This document shows positions 55,142 through 63,621 of a stretch of 64,000 nt of DNA, piece after piece (position 1 is the first letter of the stretch; each line of letters starts with the position of its first letter). Below the pieces are notes generated by a model. The model ran no database searches. It was not told the DNA's origin and worked only from the letters and a program-made list of their open reading frames with translations. The translations under genes were made by a program, and so were the position numbers. Source of the DNA: Castellaniella sp047971665 (lineage in GTDB: Bacteria > Pseudomonadota > Gammaproteobacteria > Burkholderiales > Burkholderiaceae_B); the NCBI RefSeq assembly GCF_047971665.1, contig NZ_JBKEAA010000026.1:1-64000 (forward strand), given 5' to 3'.

Positions 55142-56191
55142 ATGACCCCTACCCCTACGCCAGATCTTCGCCTGGAGGCCCTGCGCCACTGGCTGAGCGC
55201 CCACGCCGACCAGCTGCGCCTGAACCTGGACAGCCTCGTCCCCGTCTCGGGCGACGCCAGTTTTCGCCGCTATTTCCGACTGAATGCCGCCGAGGGCACG
55301 CGAATCGTCATGGACGCGCCGCCGCCCCACGAGAACTGCGAGCCGTTCGTCCGCATCGCCGGCCTGCTGGCCAAAGGCGGGCTGCGCGTCCCCGGGATCC
55401 TGGCCCAGGACCTCGACCAGGGCTTTCTGGTGCTGTCCGATCTGGGGACCCACACGTTCTACGATGCCTTGCTCGACGGGTTGAAACAGGACGAAGCCGC
55501 CCTGCAACAGCACTACCGGGGCGCACTGCGTGCCCTGGTCTCGCTGCAACAATGCCCGGCCGACGGCCTGCCGTGCTACGACGAGGCCCGGTTGCTCGAA
55601 GAACTGGCGGTCTTTCCCCAATGGTATCTGCGCACCCATCTGGGCTACGAACCCGACGTCAAGGCCGAGGCTGCGCTGGCGGTCATCTTCGATCAGCTGA
55701 CTCAGCGGGCGACTGCGCAGCCACGCGTCCTCGTGCACCGGGACTTCCATTCGCCCAACCTGATGCTCGGTCCCGACGGGCCGACACCCGCGCCCGGCGT
55801 CCTCGACTTCCAGGATGCCCTGTCCGGCCCCATCAGCTATGACATCGCCTCGCTGGCCATGGACGCCCGCACCTCCTGGGACGAGTCCCATCAGCTCGAC
55901 TGGGCCATCCGCTACTGGGAATACGCCCGGGCGGCAGGGCTGCCCGTTCCGGAGGACTTCGCCCGATTCCACGTCGACTACGAATGGATGGGGCTGCAGC
56001 GCAACCTGCGCATCCTGGGCGTATTTGCCCGTCTGTCGCACCGCGACGGCAAGCACCACTACCTGGATCACATGCCCCGGGTGCGGGCCTACGTCCGTCA
56101 GGTCGCGGGGCGCTATGCCGTCTTTCACCCTCTGCTGCGCCTGATGGACCTGGCCGAACGGCTGCCCGAGGCCGATGGGTTTTCGTTCTGA
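55142..56191 (+). CDS. amgK: N-acetylmuramate/N-acetylglucosamine anomeric kinase
   Basis: AmgK phosphorylates C1 of MurNAc and GlcNAc in the recycling route that bypasses de novo UDP-MurNAc synthesis. The 349-residue aminoglycoside-phosphotransferase-fold protein has VSGDASFRRYFRL, the catalytic loop VLVHRDFHSPNLML and GVLDFQDALSGPISYDIASL (metal-binding Asp). The call rests on these and on murU 34 nt downstream. It diverges from lptD, the same arrangement as in Pseudomonas. Confidence 0.92.
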   Translation: MTPTPTPDLRLEALRHWLSAHADQLRLNLDSLVPVSGDASFRRYFRLNAAEGTRIVMDAPPPHENCEPFVRIAGLLAKGGLRVPGILAQDLDQGFLVLSDLGTHTFYDALLDGLKQDEAALQQHYRGALRALVSLQQCPADGLPCYDEARLLEELAVFPQWYLRTHLGYEPDVKAEAALAVIFDQLTQRATAQPRVLVHRDFHSPNLMLGPDGPTPAPGVLDFQDALSGPISYDIASLAMDARTSWDESHQLDWAIRYWEYARAAGLPVPEDFARFHVDYEWMGLQRNLRILGVFARLSHRDGKHHYLDHMPRVRAYVRQVAGRYAVFHPLLRLMDLAERLPEADGFSF

Positions 56192-56225
56192 TGGCCATGC
56201 ACGCGCCTGCGGGCATCACACGACC

Positions 56226-56945
56226 ATGACCACCATGCGCGCCATGATCCTGGCGGCCGGGCGCGGCGAACGCATGCGCCCCCTGACGGACACCTGCCCC
56301 AAGCCGTTGCTGCCGGTGGGCGGCCGCCCCCTGATCGCCTGGCACCTGGAACACCTGGCCCGGGCCGGCATCACCGACATCCTGGTGAACCACGCCTGGC
56401 TGGGCGAACGCATCGAGGCCACGCTGGGAGACGGCCGGGCCTATGGCGTCCGGCTGCGCTATTCGGCCGAAGCCCCGGCGCTGGAAACCGCAGGAGGCAT
56501 TGCGCGCGCGCTGCCGTTCTTCCAGGATCGCCCTTTCCTGGTCATCAATGGCGATATCTGGTGCGACTGGGACCCTGTACAGGCGCGCCAGCGCGTCGCT
56601 TCATGGCCCGAGGATCGCCTGGCCCACCTGGTCCTGGTGGACAACCCCACCCACCACCCCGAGGGCGATTTTGTCCTGGCGGCGGATGGCCAGGTCATGC
56701 CCCGCGCGGACACCGGCGCGCCGGCGCTGACCTTTGCCGGGATCGGCCTGTACCGCCCCGCGCTGTTTGCCACGACCGATCCGGACCGGCCCGCGCCGCT
56801 GGCACCCCTGCTGCGCCAGGCCATGGCCGCGCATGCCGTCAGCGGCGAACGGCACCCGGGGCGGTGGATCGACGTCGGCACGCCGGCGCGCCTGTGCGAA
56901 CTGGACGCCGAGCTGACCGGTGGCGCAGCCGGGCCGCGCGCCTGA
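56226..56945 (+). CDS. murU: N-acetylmuramate-1-phosphate uridylyltransferase
   Basis: MurU makes UDP-MurNAc from MurNAc-1-P and UTP. The 239-residue nucleotidyltransferase has MILAAGRGERMRPLTD, PKPLLPVGGRPLIAWHLEHL, ETAGGIARALPFF, INGDIWCDWDP and RWIDVGTPARLCELD. A start at 56226 (MTTMRAM) is preferred over 56175, which overlaps amgK. With amgK it forms the cell-wall recycling pair. Some related proteins are mannose-1-P guanylyltransferases, but the context favours MurU. Confidence 0.92.
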   Translation: MTTMRAMILAAGRGERMRPLTDTCPKPLLPVGGRPLIAWHLEHLARAGITDILVNHAWLGERIEATLGDGRAYGVRLRYSAEAPALETAGGIARALPFFQDRPFLVINGDIWCDWDPVQARQRVASWPEDRLAHLVLVDNPTHHPEGDFVLAADGQVMPRADTGAPALTFAGIGLYRPALFATTDPDRPAPLAPLLRQAMAAHAVSGERHPGRWIDVGTPARLCELDAELTGGAAGPRA

Positions 56946-57085
56946 CCGTATCCGGAAAATCGCAACTGGATGTAGGCACAGTCCCAGAAGAACCACGAAA
57001 CCGTTTATCCTAATTGGTTTCACACTCGCATCCTTGCGCGCGGACAGCATTTCACGCACACTTCAGGCAATTCAGGAATTTCGTC

Positions 57086-57808
57086 ATGGCATTCGGCTCA
57101 AAACGCCCTACCTTCAAGCCCACACCTTACGGCCATACCCGACGCAGCCGTGGCATTCCCCGCTGGCTGCTCCTGCTGATCACCGGCGTGGTCCTGGGAG
57201 CCGGGGGGGTGCTGTTCCTGCAGCGCAGCTACGGCCCTCAGCGCCTCACGGTCGAGCAATCCGAACAATTGCGTACGGACCTGAACACCGCCAACCTTGA
57301 AAACCAGCGCCTCACCGTCGAATCCGAAAAGGTCAAGGCCCAGATCAAGCAGGCGCAGGAAAGCCAGAAGGAACAGGCCACCCGCGCCGAACAAATGAGC
57401 AAACGGGCCGCCGAGATGCAAGCCGGCGTCGCCAGCCTGATCGAGGCCATCCCCCCCGATCCGCGCGGCAGCTCGCCAGGCATCCGCAACGCCGACATGT
57501 CCGTGCGTGACGACGGCGTGGACTACCGCATCCTGCTGATCCAGGATCCGCCCAAAGGCCAGACCCAGGCTCCCGTCCTGCGCGGCCAGATCAAGCTGAT
57601 TGCCCAGGGATCCTATCCCAATGGCAATACGGCCTATGTCGAGCTCGTCGAGCAGCCCCTGGAAATGGGCCGCTACATCGTCATCGAGGGCCGGGCCGAA
57701 CTGCCGAACAAGGCTTTCCGGCCGCGTCAGGTGACCATCCAGATCACGGGCGAAGGCTCCGAAAAGATCATCTCCACGCGCACCTTCCGGATCACCGCCG
57801 CGCGCTGA
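57086..57808 (+). CDS. Membrane-anchored coiled-coil protein
   Basis: This 240-residue protein is not recognised by name. It has a short basic N-terminus, one transmembrane helix (PRWLLLLITGVVLGAGGVLFLQ, residues about 27-48), a coiled coil (QSEQLRTDLNTANLENQR to about residue 115) and a C-terminal beta-rich domain (VDYRILLIQDP, GQIKLIAQGSYPNG, ITGEGSEKIISTRTFRI). It is probably inner-membrane bound with a periplasmic domain. Similar uncharacterised proteins occur in Burkholderiales. Confidence 0.75.
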   Translation: MAFGSKRPTFKPTPYGHTRRSRGIPRWLLLLITGVVLGAGGVLFLQRSYGPQRLTVEQSEQLRTDLNTANLENQRLTVESEKVKAQIKQAQESQKEQATRAEQMSKRAAEMQAGVASLIEAIPPDPRGSSPGIRNADMSVRDDGVDYRILLIQDPPKGQTQAPVLRGQIKLIAQGSYPNGNTAYVELVEQPLEMGRYIVIEGRAELPNKAFRPRQVTIQITGEGSEKIISTRTFRITAAR

Positions 57809-57819
57809 TCCCGCCCTGG

Positions 57820-57900
57820 CGGACGGCCCGGATGCCCGGGACCGTCCGACTCAGGGAACACGCATCCCGTCGTGCCCCACCGGGCCTGCCATGCAGGCCC
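57820..57900. terminator. Two strong hairpins between convergent genes
   Basis: CGGACGG/CCGTCCG with inner CCCGG/CCGGG (57820-57848) and GGGCCTGC-CAT-GCAGGCCC (57882-57900) lie between the coiled-coil gene and glnQ, which converge. Neither has a clear T-run, so they may act as a stop or stability element for both transcripts. Confidence 0.45.
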
Positions 57901-57902
57901 GC

Positions 57903-58631
57903 TCAGGCCACGTGCTGCAGAAAATCCCGCAGGCGCTGGCTGGGCGGCTGGCTGAGCAGCACGGCGGGGTCGCCATCCTCGGCGATCTTGCCCGCGTCCA
58001 TGAAAATCAACCGGCTGCCGACCTTGCGGGCAAATTCCATTTCGTGCGTGACCACGATCATGGTCATGCCTTCCTCGGCCACATCCTGCATGACCTTCAG
58101 GACCTCATGACGCAATTCGGGGTCCAGCGCCGAGGTCGGCTCATCGAACAGCATCAGCAGCGGCTTGATGGCCAATGCGCGGGCAATCGCCACGCGCTGC
58201 TGCTGGCCGCCGGACAACTGGCCCGGATAGTGATCGGCGCGTTCGGCCAGACCGACCTTGGACAGCAGATCCAGCGCCTGGGCGCGGGCCTGGTCCTTGG
58301 GCGTGCCCCGGGTGTGGAGGGGACCGAACATGACGTTCTCCAGCGCCGTGAGCTGGGGGAACAGATTGAACTGCTGGAACACCATACCGGCCTCGCGGCG
58401 CAGCTCACGCACCTGAGCCGGGGGACCCAGGACGCTGTGACCGTTGACGACGATATCTCCGCCCTGGATGGTCTCGAGCACATTGATACAGCGCAGGAAG
58501 GTGGACTTGCCCGACCCCGAAGGGCCGACCACGACCACCACCTCGCCCGGATCGATGCTCAGGTCGATGCCGTCAAGCACGACATTGTCACCAAAGCGCT
58601 TGGTGACGTTCTTGAATTCGACGATGCTCAT
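57903..58631 (-). CDS. Polar amino-acid ABC transporter ATP-binding protein (GlnQ-like)
   Basis: This 242-residue ABC ATPase has Walker A GPSGSGKST, signature LSGGQQQRVAIARAL, Walker B LMLFDEPTSALDPEL and the His switch VVTHEMEFA. It matches the GlnQ/HisP family for glutamine, glutamate or other polar amino acids. Its ATG overlaps the permease stop (ATGA). It is the last gene of a binding protein-permease-ATPase operon. Confidence 0.93.
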   Translation of the reverse strand: MSIVEFKNVTKRFGDNVVLDGIDLSIDPGEVVVVVGPSGSGKSTFLRCINVLETIQGGDIVVNGHSVLGPPAQVRELRREAGMVFQQFNLFPQLTALENVMFGPLHTRGTPKDQARAQALDLLSKVGLAERADHYPGQLSGGQQQRVAIARALAIKPLLMLFDEPTSALDPELRHEVLKVMQDVAEEGMTMIVVTHEMEFARKVGSRLIFMDAGKIAEDGDPAVLLSQPPSQRLRDFLQHVA

Positions 58632-59467
58632 ACGATACGCGTCCTGTGTTCAATGTATTTCAGCACCAGCGCGATGCAGCCCGTCATGAACAGGTAGATC
58701 ACCGCCACCGCCCCCCAGATTTCCACGGCGCGGAAATTGCCGGCGATGATTTCCTGCCCCTGCCGGGTCAGTTCGGCCACCCCGATCACGATGAACAGGG
58801 ACGAGTCCTTGAGGCTGATGATGCACTGGTTGCCCATGGTGGGAATCATGCGCCGCAACGCCACCGGGCCGATGATGCGGGCCAGGATCTTGTGGAACGG
58901 CAGGCCCATGGCCTGACCGGCCTCGTACAGGCCCTTGGGCACCGACAGCAGGCCGGCGCGCACGATCTCGGCGATATAGGCCCCGGAGTTGATCATCAGC
59001 GTCACGGTCGCGGCCGTGAAACCGTCGATGCGCAGACTCACCAGCAACGGCAGGGCGAAATAGATGAACATCACCTGGACCACGATCGGGGTACCCCGGA
59101 TCACCAGGATGTAGATCTGCGCCAGAAGAGACAGCGCCAGCGGAATCCATTTCAGGAACCGCCAGACCAGCAACGCCAGCACGGCCAGCCGCAGCACCCA
59201 CCAGATCCCGTCGGGAACGCCGGACAGCGGGCCGCTGCCCAGCCAGGAAGCCCCCCGCAGCAGGAGGGCGAGCACCACGAGGACCACGACACTCCAGCCC
59301 AGGGAACGGCGCGTCACGGGCACCGGCACATACGTCACCACGATCCCGGACAGAGCCCCGATGACGGTGCCTCCGACCAGGCCCAGCAGGGTGATCTGGA
59401 TCGTCATCCACGAACCGGCCATCAGATCGGGCCAGGCGGCCCAAATGGCGGACCATTCAAAAGTCAC
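58628..59467 (-). CDS. Polar amino-acid ABC transporter permease (GlnP-like)
   Basis: This 279-residue inner-membrane permease has the HisMQ-type domain: IYILVIRGTPIVVQVMFIYF, NSGAYIAEIVRAGLLSVPKG and the EAA loop EAGQAMGLPFHKI. About 60 additional residues (roughly 50-110) lie after the first helix and contain two extra hydrophobic segments (WSVVVLVVLALLLRG, WWVLRLAVLALLVWRFL). This makes it longer than the usual 220. It works with the ATPase and binding-protein genes. Confidence 0.9.
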   Translation of the reverse strand: MTFEWSAIWAAWPDLMAGSWMTIQITLLGLVGGTVIGALSGIVVTYVPVPVTRRSLGWSVVVLVVLALLLRGASWLGSGPLSGVPDGIWWVLRLAVLALLVWRFLKWIPLALSLLAQIYILVIRGTPIVVQVMFIYFALPLLVSLRIDGFTAATVTLMINSGAYIAEIVRAGLLSVPKGLYEAGQAMGLPFHKILARIIGPVALRRMIPTMGNQCIISLKDSSLFIVIGVAELTRQGQEIIAGNFRAVEIWGAVAVIYLFMTGCIALVLKYIEHRTRIV

Positions 59468-59500
59468 GGTCTTTCTCCATGAAGAAAACAGAAACGGCGA

Positions 59501-59518
59501 CCGGACGCATGCATCCGG
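59501..59518 (-). promoter_or_regulatory. Stem-loop between the binding-protein and permease genes
   Basis: CCGGA-CGCATGCA-TCCGG with inner GCATGC symmetry lies in the 78-nt spacer. Such hairpins after the binding-protein gene often protect its mRNA so that it is made in excess over the permease. Confidence 0.45.
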
Positions 59519-59545
59519 CCGCCGCCATCGGATCGATCAGACTGA

Positions 59546-60304
59546 TCAGTTCACGGCGCTGGCTTTCCGGCCAAACCAAGTTTCATACAGCTTGTCGTAG
59601 GTGCCGTTGGCCTTCAGCTCGGACAGCGCCTTGTTGACGACCGCCACCAGCTCGCTGCCCTTGGGGAACGCGATGCCATAGAAATCGCCGCTCTTGAGCG
59701 AGCCGACGACCTTGACCTTGCCGTTGCCGGCGGTCTTGGCGTAGTACTGGACGTTGGGCGTGTCATGCACGACGGCATCCACGCGGCCCGTGGCCAGCTC
59801 CAGGAAAGCGTTGTCGATGTTCGGGAACAGCTTGAGCTTGGCCGAAGGCACGTTGGCCTTCATGTAGTCCACCGTGGCGGTACCGATCTTCACGGCGACC
59901 GTCTTGCCCTCGAGGTCCTTGGCGGTCTTGATGGCGCTGTCGCTGGCCACCAGGATGGCCAGACCGGACTCGTAGTAGGGCTCGGAAAAATCGATGACCT
60001 TGGCGCGATCCTCGCGGATGGTGATCCCGGCCAGGGCGACATCCACATTGCGCGTCTGCAGGCCCGGGATGATGCCATTGAAATCCATCGGCTGCAGACG
60101 ATAGGTCAGACCAGCCTGCTTGGCGATGGCTTCCCACAGCTGGACATCGAAGCCGGTGTACTTGCCGTCCTGCTTGAATTCAAAAGGCACGAAGGCCGTG
60201 TCGGTCGCGACGACCAGGTCCTTGGCAAAGGCCTGGGTCATCGGCAGCGCCAGGGAAAGGGCGAGTCCGGCCAGGGCGGCCTTGAAGGTCTTGGACAACA
60301 TCAT
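59546..60304 (-). CDS. Polar amino-acid ABC transporter periplasmic binding protein (GlnH-like)
   Basis: This 252-residue SBP family 3 protein has a signal peptide (ALAGLALSLALPMTQAFA), then DLVVATDTAFVPFEFKQDGKY, GFDVQLWEAIAKQAG, NVDVALAGITIREDRAKVIDF and ELKANGTYDKLYETWFG. It closely resembles glutamine-binding GlnH. It heads the three-gene transporter operon; nothing in the window tests the actual ligand. Confidence 0.93.
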   Translation of the reverse strand: MMLSKTFKAALAGLALSLALPMTQAFAKDLVVATDTAFVPFEFKQDGKYTGFDVQLWEAIAKQAGLTYRLQPMDFNGIIPGLQTRNVDVALAGITIREDRAKVIDFSEPYYESGLAILVASDSAIKTAKDLEGKTVAVKIGTATVDYMKANVPSAKLKLFPNIDNAFLELATGRVDAVVHDTPNVQYYAKTAGNGKVKVVGSLKSGDFYGIAFPKGSELVAVVNKALSELKANGTYDKLYETWFGRKASAVN

Positions 60305-60495
60305 ATCGAGTCTCCTTGGGGGTATATCGGTTGCGGCCGAGTCGCCGCGAACCTTTCCATGTTAACTGAAATGCCTCCGGCCCCTGCGAGCGGAGGGCCG
60401 GAGAATCTGGATTTGCGCTGCGGTTCGCGGGAAATCCCTCAAGGAATCCCACGGGTTTCGCGGCGCCGGGATGCTGCGGATGTCCGCGCGCCGCC

Positions 60496-61281
60496 TCAGA
60501 AAGCGGGGACGATGGCGCCCTTGTAGTGTTCCAGAATGTAATTGCGCACCTTGTCGGTCTGCAGGGCGGCGATCAGTTTGCGGATCGCGGGATCGTCCTT
60601 GCGGTCGGCGCGGGTCACGACCAGGTTGGCATAAGGCGAATTCTTGTCCTCGATGAACAGCGCGTCCTTGACCGGGTTCAGGCCGGCTTCCAGGGCGTAA
60701 TTGGTGTTGATCAGGGCGACGTCCACGTCGGGCAGCACACGCGGCAGCGTGGCGGCTTCCAGTTCACGGAACTTGAGGTGCCTGGGGTTTTCCGACACAT
60801 CGCGCGCGGTCGCCAGGATGTTGGTCGGGTCCTTGAGTTTGATCAGCCCTTGCTTCTGCAGCAACAGCAGGGCGCGGGCACCGTTCGAGGGATCGTTCGG
60901 AATCGCGATCTGTGCGCCGTCCTTCAGGTCCTTGATGTCCTTGATCTTCTGCGAATAGGCGCCGAACGGCTCGACGTGCACCAGCCCCACCGAGACCAGC
61001 CTGGTGTCGTGTTCCTTGTTGAAGGAGTCCAGATACGGTTGGTGCTGGAAGAAATTGACATCGATCTGCTTGTCGGAAACCTGCAGATTCGGCTGCACGT
61101 AATCGGTGAAGACCTTGATGTCCAGATCCACGCCTTCCTTGGCCAGGTCGGGTTTGACGAATTCCAGCAGCTCGGCGTGCGGCACGGGCGTCGCCGCCAC
61201 GGACAGCTTGGCAGCCTGCGCCGGAGCGGCGAAGGCCAGGGGCAATGCCAGCGCCAGGACCGGCGCGAATTTCTTGAACAT
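60496..61281 (-). CDS. metQ: Methionine ABC transporter substrate-binding protein
   Basis: This 261-residue NlpA-family protein has signal peptide MFKKFAPVLALALPLAFAAPAQA, then LSVAATPVPHAELLEF, DVNFFQHQPYLDSFNKE, IAIPNDPSNGARALLLLQK and DVALINTNYALEAGL. It captures methionine in the periplasm. It has no lipobox cysteine, so it is predicted to be soluble, whereas E. coli MetQ is a lipoprotein. The start at 61281 has AGGAGA upstream. It lies 23 nt after metI. Confidence 0.92.
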   Translation of the reverse strand: MFKKFAPVLALALPLAFAAPAQAAKLSVAATPVPHAELLEFVKPDLAKEGVDLDIKVFTDYVQPNLQVSDKQIDVNFFQHQPYLDSFNKEHDTRLVSVGLVHVEPFGAYSQKIKDIKDLKDGAQIAIPNDPSNGARALLLLQKQGLIKLKDPTNILATARDVSENPRHLKFRELEAATLPRVLPDVDVALINTNYALEAGLNPVKDALFIEDKNSPYANLVVTRADRKDDPAIRKLIAALQTDKVRNYILEHYKGAIVPAF

Positions 61282-61304
61282 GAAAGATCTCCTGAGTCTG
61301 AGAG

Positions 61305-61961
61305 TTATCGTCTGTTGAGCCTGGCCACCCAGCGGTCGCCAAACACCTGAAAGACCTGCACCATGATCACCAGGATCACGACCGTGACAGCCATGACATC
61401 GCCCTGGTAGCGCTGATAGCCGTAGCGCACCGCCAGATCGCCCAGGCCGCCGCCGCCGATCACGCCGGACATGGCGGAATAGCCGACCAGCGTGATGGCC
61501 GTGACCACGATGGCCGCCAGAATGCCGGTGGTGGCCTCTGGGAGCAAGGCCCACAGCACCGTCTGCCGGGACGTCGCCCCCATCGCGCGGCACGCCTCGC
61601 TCACTCCGGGATCGAGCTCGCGCAATACATTCTCGACCAGCCGCGCAAAAAAAGGCGCCGCGCTGGCGACCAACGGCGGAATCGACCCCTGCACCCCCAG
61701 CGCCGTCCCGGCCACCAGTCGGGAAAACGGGATCATCACGATCAGCAGGATCAGGAACGGCACGGAACGCAGCACGTTCACGATGAAGGCGACCGTCTGG
61801 TAGACGGCGCGGTTGCTCATGGCCTGCCCCGGGCTGGACAGGAACAGCAGCACACCCGCCGGCAAGCCGATCAGCACAGTGAACAACAAGGAAAAGCCGG
61901 TCATCAGCAGGGTGTCGATCGTGGCTTCGCCGATCATCGCCCAGTCCACATTCGCCATCAT
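61305..61961 (-). CDS. metI: Methionine ABC transporter permease
   Basis: This 218-residue permease has about five hydrophobic segments and the MetI EAA loop SEACRAMGATSRQTVLWALLP. VLRSVPFLILLIVMIPFSR and TLVGYSAMSGVIGGGGLGDLAVRYGYQRY are family hallmarks. It forms the membrane channel of MetNIQ. Its ATG overlaps the metN stop (ATGA). Confidence 0.95.
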   Translation of the reverse strand: MMANVDWAMIGEATIDTLLMTGFSLLFTVLIGLPAGVLLFLSSPGQAMSNRAVYQTVAFIVNVLRSVPFLILLIVMIPFSRLVAGTALGVQGSIPPLVASAAPFFARLVENVLRELDPGVSEACRAMGATSRQTVLWALLPEATTGILAAIVVTAITLVGYSAMSGVIGGGGLGDLAVRYGYQRYQGDVMAVTVVILVIMVQVFQVFGDRWVARLNRR

Positions 61962-62971
61962 GGCCGCAACACCTCGTAATCCACGCCGGCCGCATCCAGC
62001 GCCGGAATCAATGCCTCCAGCCCTGCCTCGGTTCCTTCGGCCGCAACGACCAGCTGGCCATAGGGCGTCTCCTTGATCCGTCCCACCGAGCCCTGCAAGA
62101 TACTCAGATCCAGGCCCAGGTCACGGCTCAGATGGCTCAACAGCGGGCTGGCCGTGCGCTCACCCCGAAAGCTCAGGCGCAGCAGACGGCCCGCCACGCC
62201 TTGCGCCAGGGTCCGCCAGCCCTCGCCGCCATCCAGGCCGCTTTCGGACAGCAGCGCCCGCGTCGCGTCATGACGGGGATGCAGAAAGACCTCCAGCACC
62301 TGGCCCGCCTCGACGATGCGTCCCCCCTCGATTACCGCCACCCGGTCGCAGACCGCGCGGATCACATCCATCCCGTGCGTGATCAGTACGATGGTCAGGC
62401 CCAGACGCTGATTGATGTCGCCCAGCAGCCGCAGAATGGATTGGGTCGTTTCCGGGTCCAGCGCGGAGGTGGCCTCGTCGCACAGCAGCAGACGCGGCTT
62501 GCTGGCGAGCGCCCGGGCGATCCCCACACGCTGGCGCTGACCGCCGGACAGCTGCCCCGGATATTTGTGCGCCTGGTCCGCCAGGCCGACCAGGTTCAGG
62601 ACCTCGCGGGCGCGGGCCTCGCGATCCGCGCGCGGCATGCCCGACAGGCGCAAGGGAAAGCACACGTTATCCATCACCGTGCGCGAATGCAGCAGATTGA
62701 AATGCTGGAACACCATGCCTACCGAGCGCCGGTATTCACGCAGTTGCGCCTCGGAAAACGCCGTGATGTCGCGGCCGTCCACCCGCACACTGCCCTCGGT
62801 GGGACGCTCCAGCAGATTGAGCATGCGGATCAACGTGCTCTTGCCGGCGCCCGAACGGCCGATGATGCCGAACACCTCGCCTTCACGGATGTTCAGATCG
62901 ACATCGGCGAGCGCATGCACCGCCCGGCCTGCGGATGGATATGTCTTACGGATGTTCTCGAGATCGATCAA
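61958..62971 (-). CDS. metN: Methionine ABC transporter ATP-binding protein
   Basis: This 337-residue ABC ATPase has Walker A GRSGAGKSTLIRMLN, signature LSGGQRQRVGIARAL, Walker B LLLCDEATSALDPET and His switch LITHGMDVI. The last ~90 residues form the NIL domain (GRLLRLSFRGERTASPLL) that binds methionine and inhibits transport. It heads the metN-metI-metQ operon. Confidence 0.95.
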   Translation of the reverse strand: MIDLENIRKTYPSAGRAVHALADVDLNIREGEVFGIIGRSGAGKSTLIRMLNLLERPTEGSVRVDGRDITAFSEAQLREYRRSVGMVFQHFNLLHSRTVMDNVCFPLRLSGMPRADREARAREVLNLVGLADQAHKYPGQLSGGQRQRVGIARALASKPRLLLCDEATSALDPETTQSILRLLGDINQRLGLTIVLITHGMDVIRAVCDRVAVIEGGRIVEAGQVLEVFLHPRHDATRALLSESGLDGGEGWRTLAQGVAGRLLRLSFRGERTASPLLSHLSRDLGLDLSILQGSVGRIKETPYGQLVVAAEGTEAGLEALIPALDAAGVDYEVLRP

Positions 62972-63192
62972 GATGCACGGTCACTGAAAATGCCCCACAA
63001 GGCGCTCGAGATGCCTGGGCATCCAGGCCTTGCATGTCAAGGCCCGGAAATAAAAGAATTCCGGATCTACGGAATGAGAATCAGGAATTTACCATGCCGA
63101 CTTGATCGAATCCGCCACTAGCAAATTACTTCTGATGATATGGAATGAGGCCATTCGACCGGAACCACCGCGCCACGCATGACACCGAGTGT

Positions 63193-63276
63193 CCCCTGGA
63201 CACGTCGCGCAGCCCGCTCAACACATCGCGCTGTCCTCTCGGGCACATCGCGCTGCCGCCTGGAACACATCTCATC
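63193..63276. repeat. Degenerate 21-bp tandem repeat, four copies
   Basis: Four adjacent 21-nt units share the core ACACATCGCGCTG with variations (63193, 63214, 63235, 63256). The last unit has diverged at its 3' end. It lies outside any convincing gene. Confidence 0.55.
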
Positions 63277-63405
63277 CGCACAAACACGGATTCACACTCG
63301 CAGGCACACATCGCAGAATAAATTGCGGGTGGTCGGCCTCGGGACCCGCGCCAGAACGACGATGCCCAGACGGACGCGGTCACGCCTTGGACACTGCCGC
63401 GTCCT

Positions 63406-63436
63406 GAAAACACGACGCCCCCCGGGAGGGAGGCGC
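63406..63436 (-). terminator. Probable terminator after tRNA-Lys
   Basis: On the minus strand GCGCCTCCC pairs with GGGGGGCGT (two G-U or U-G pairs) around TCCC and is followed by CGTGTTTTC. It is 28 nt downstream of the tRNA 3' end. Confidence 0.5.
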
Positions 63437-63463
63437 CATGAACATGACAATGCGAAGTAATTC

Positions 63464-63539
63464 TGGTGGGTCGTGCGCGGCTCGAACGCGCGACCAACGG
63501 ATTAAAAGTCCGGTGCTCTACCAACTGAGCTAACGACCC
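63464..63539 (-). tRNA. tRNA-Lys (anticodon TTT)
   Basis: On the minus strand the 76-nt cloverleaf has acceptor GGGTCGT/ACGACCC, discriminator A, encoded CCA, D-arm GCTCAGTTGGTAGAGC, anticodon stem CCGGA/TCCGT-like around loop CTTTTAA, and T-loop GTTCGAGCC. TTT reads both lysine codons. Confidence 0.97.
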
Positions 63540-63621
63540 ACGAAGCCCTAGATTTTGACATTACATGAATTGAGCGTCAAGCAACCCGGCCCAAAGAACA
63601 GGAAACCACGAGAAACCCGTC

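Larger units (their letters stand above)
62972..63463. other. Spacer between metN and tRNA-Lys
   Basis: No protein gene is supported in this 492-nt stretch. It contains a hairpin GGCCTTG-CATGT-CAAGGCC near 63027-63045, the degenerate 21-bp tandem repeat at 63193-63276, and a terminator-like hairpin at 63406-63436. Searches by eye for a SAM-type riboswitch ahead of metN gave nothing convincing. Confidence 0.5.

Noticed and set aside
62972..63121. SAM-type riboswitch ahead of metN
   Set aside because: Only a simple GGCCTTG/CAAGGCC hairpin is visible; no conserved riboswitch core was recognised by eye.
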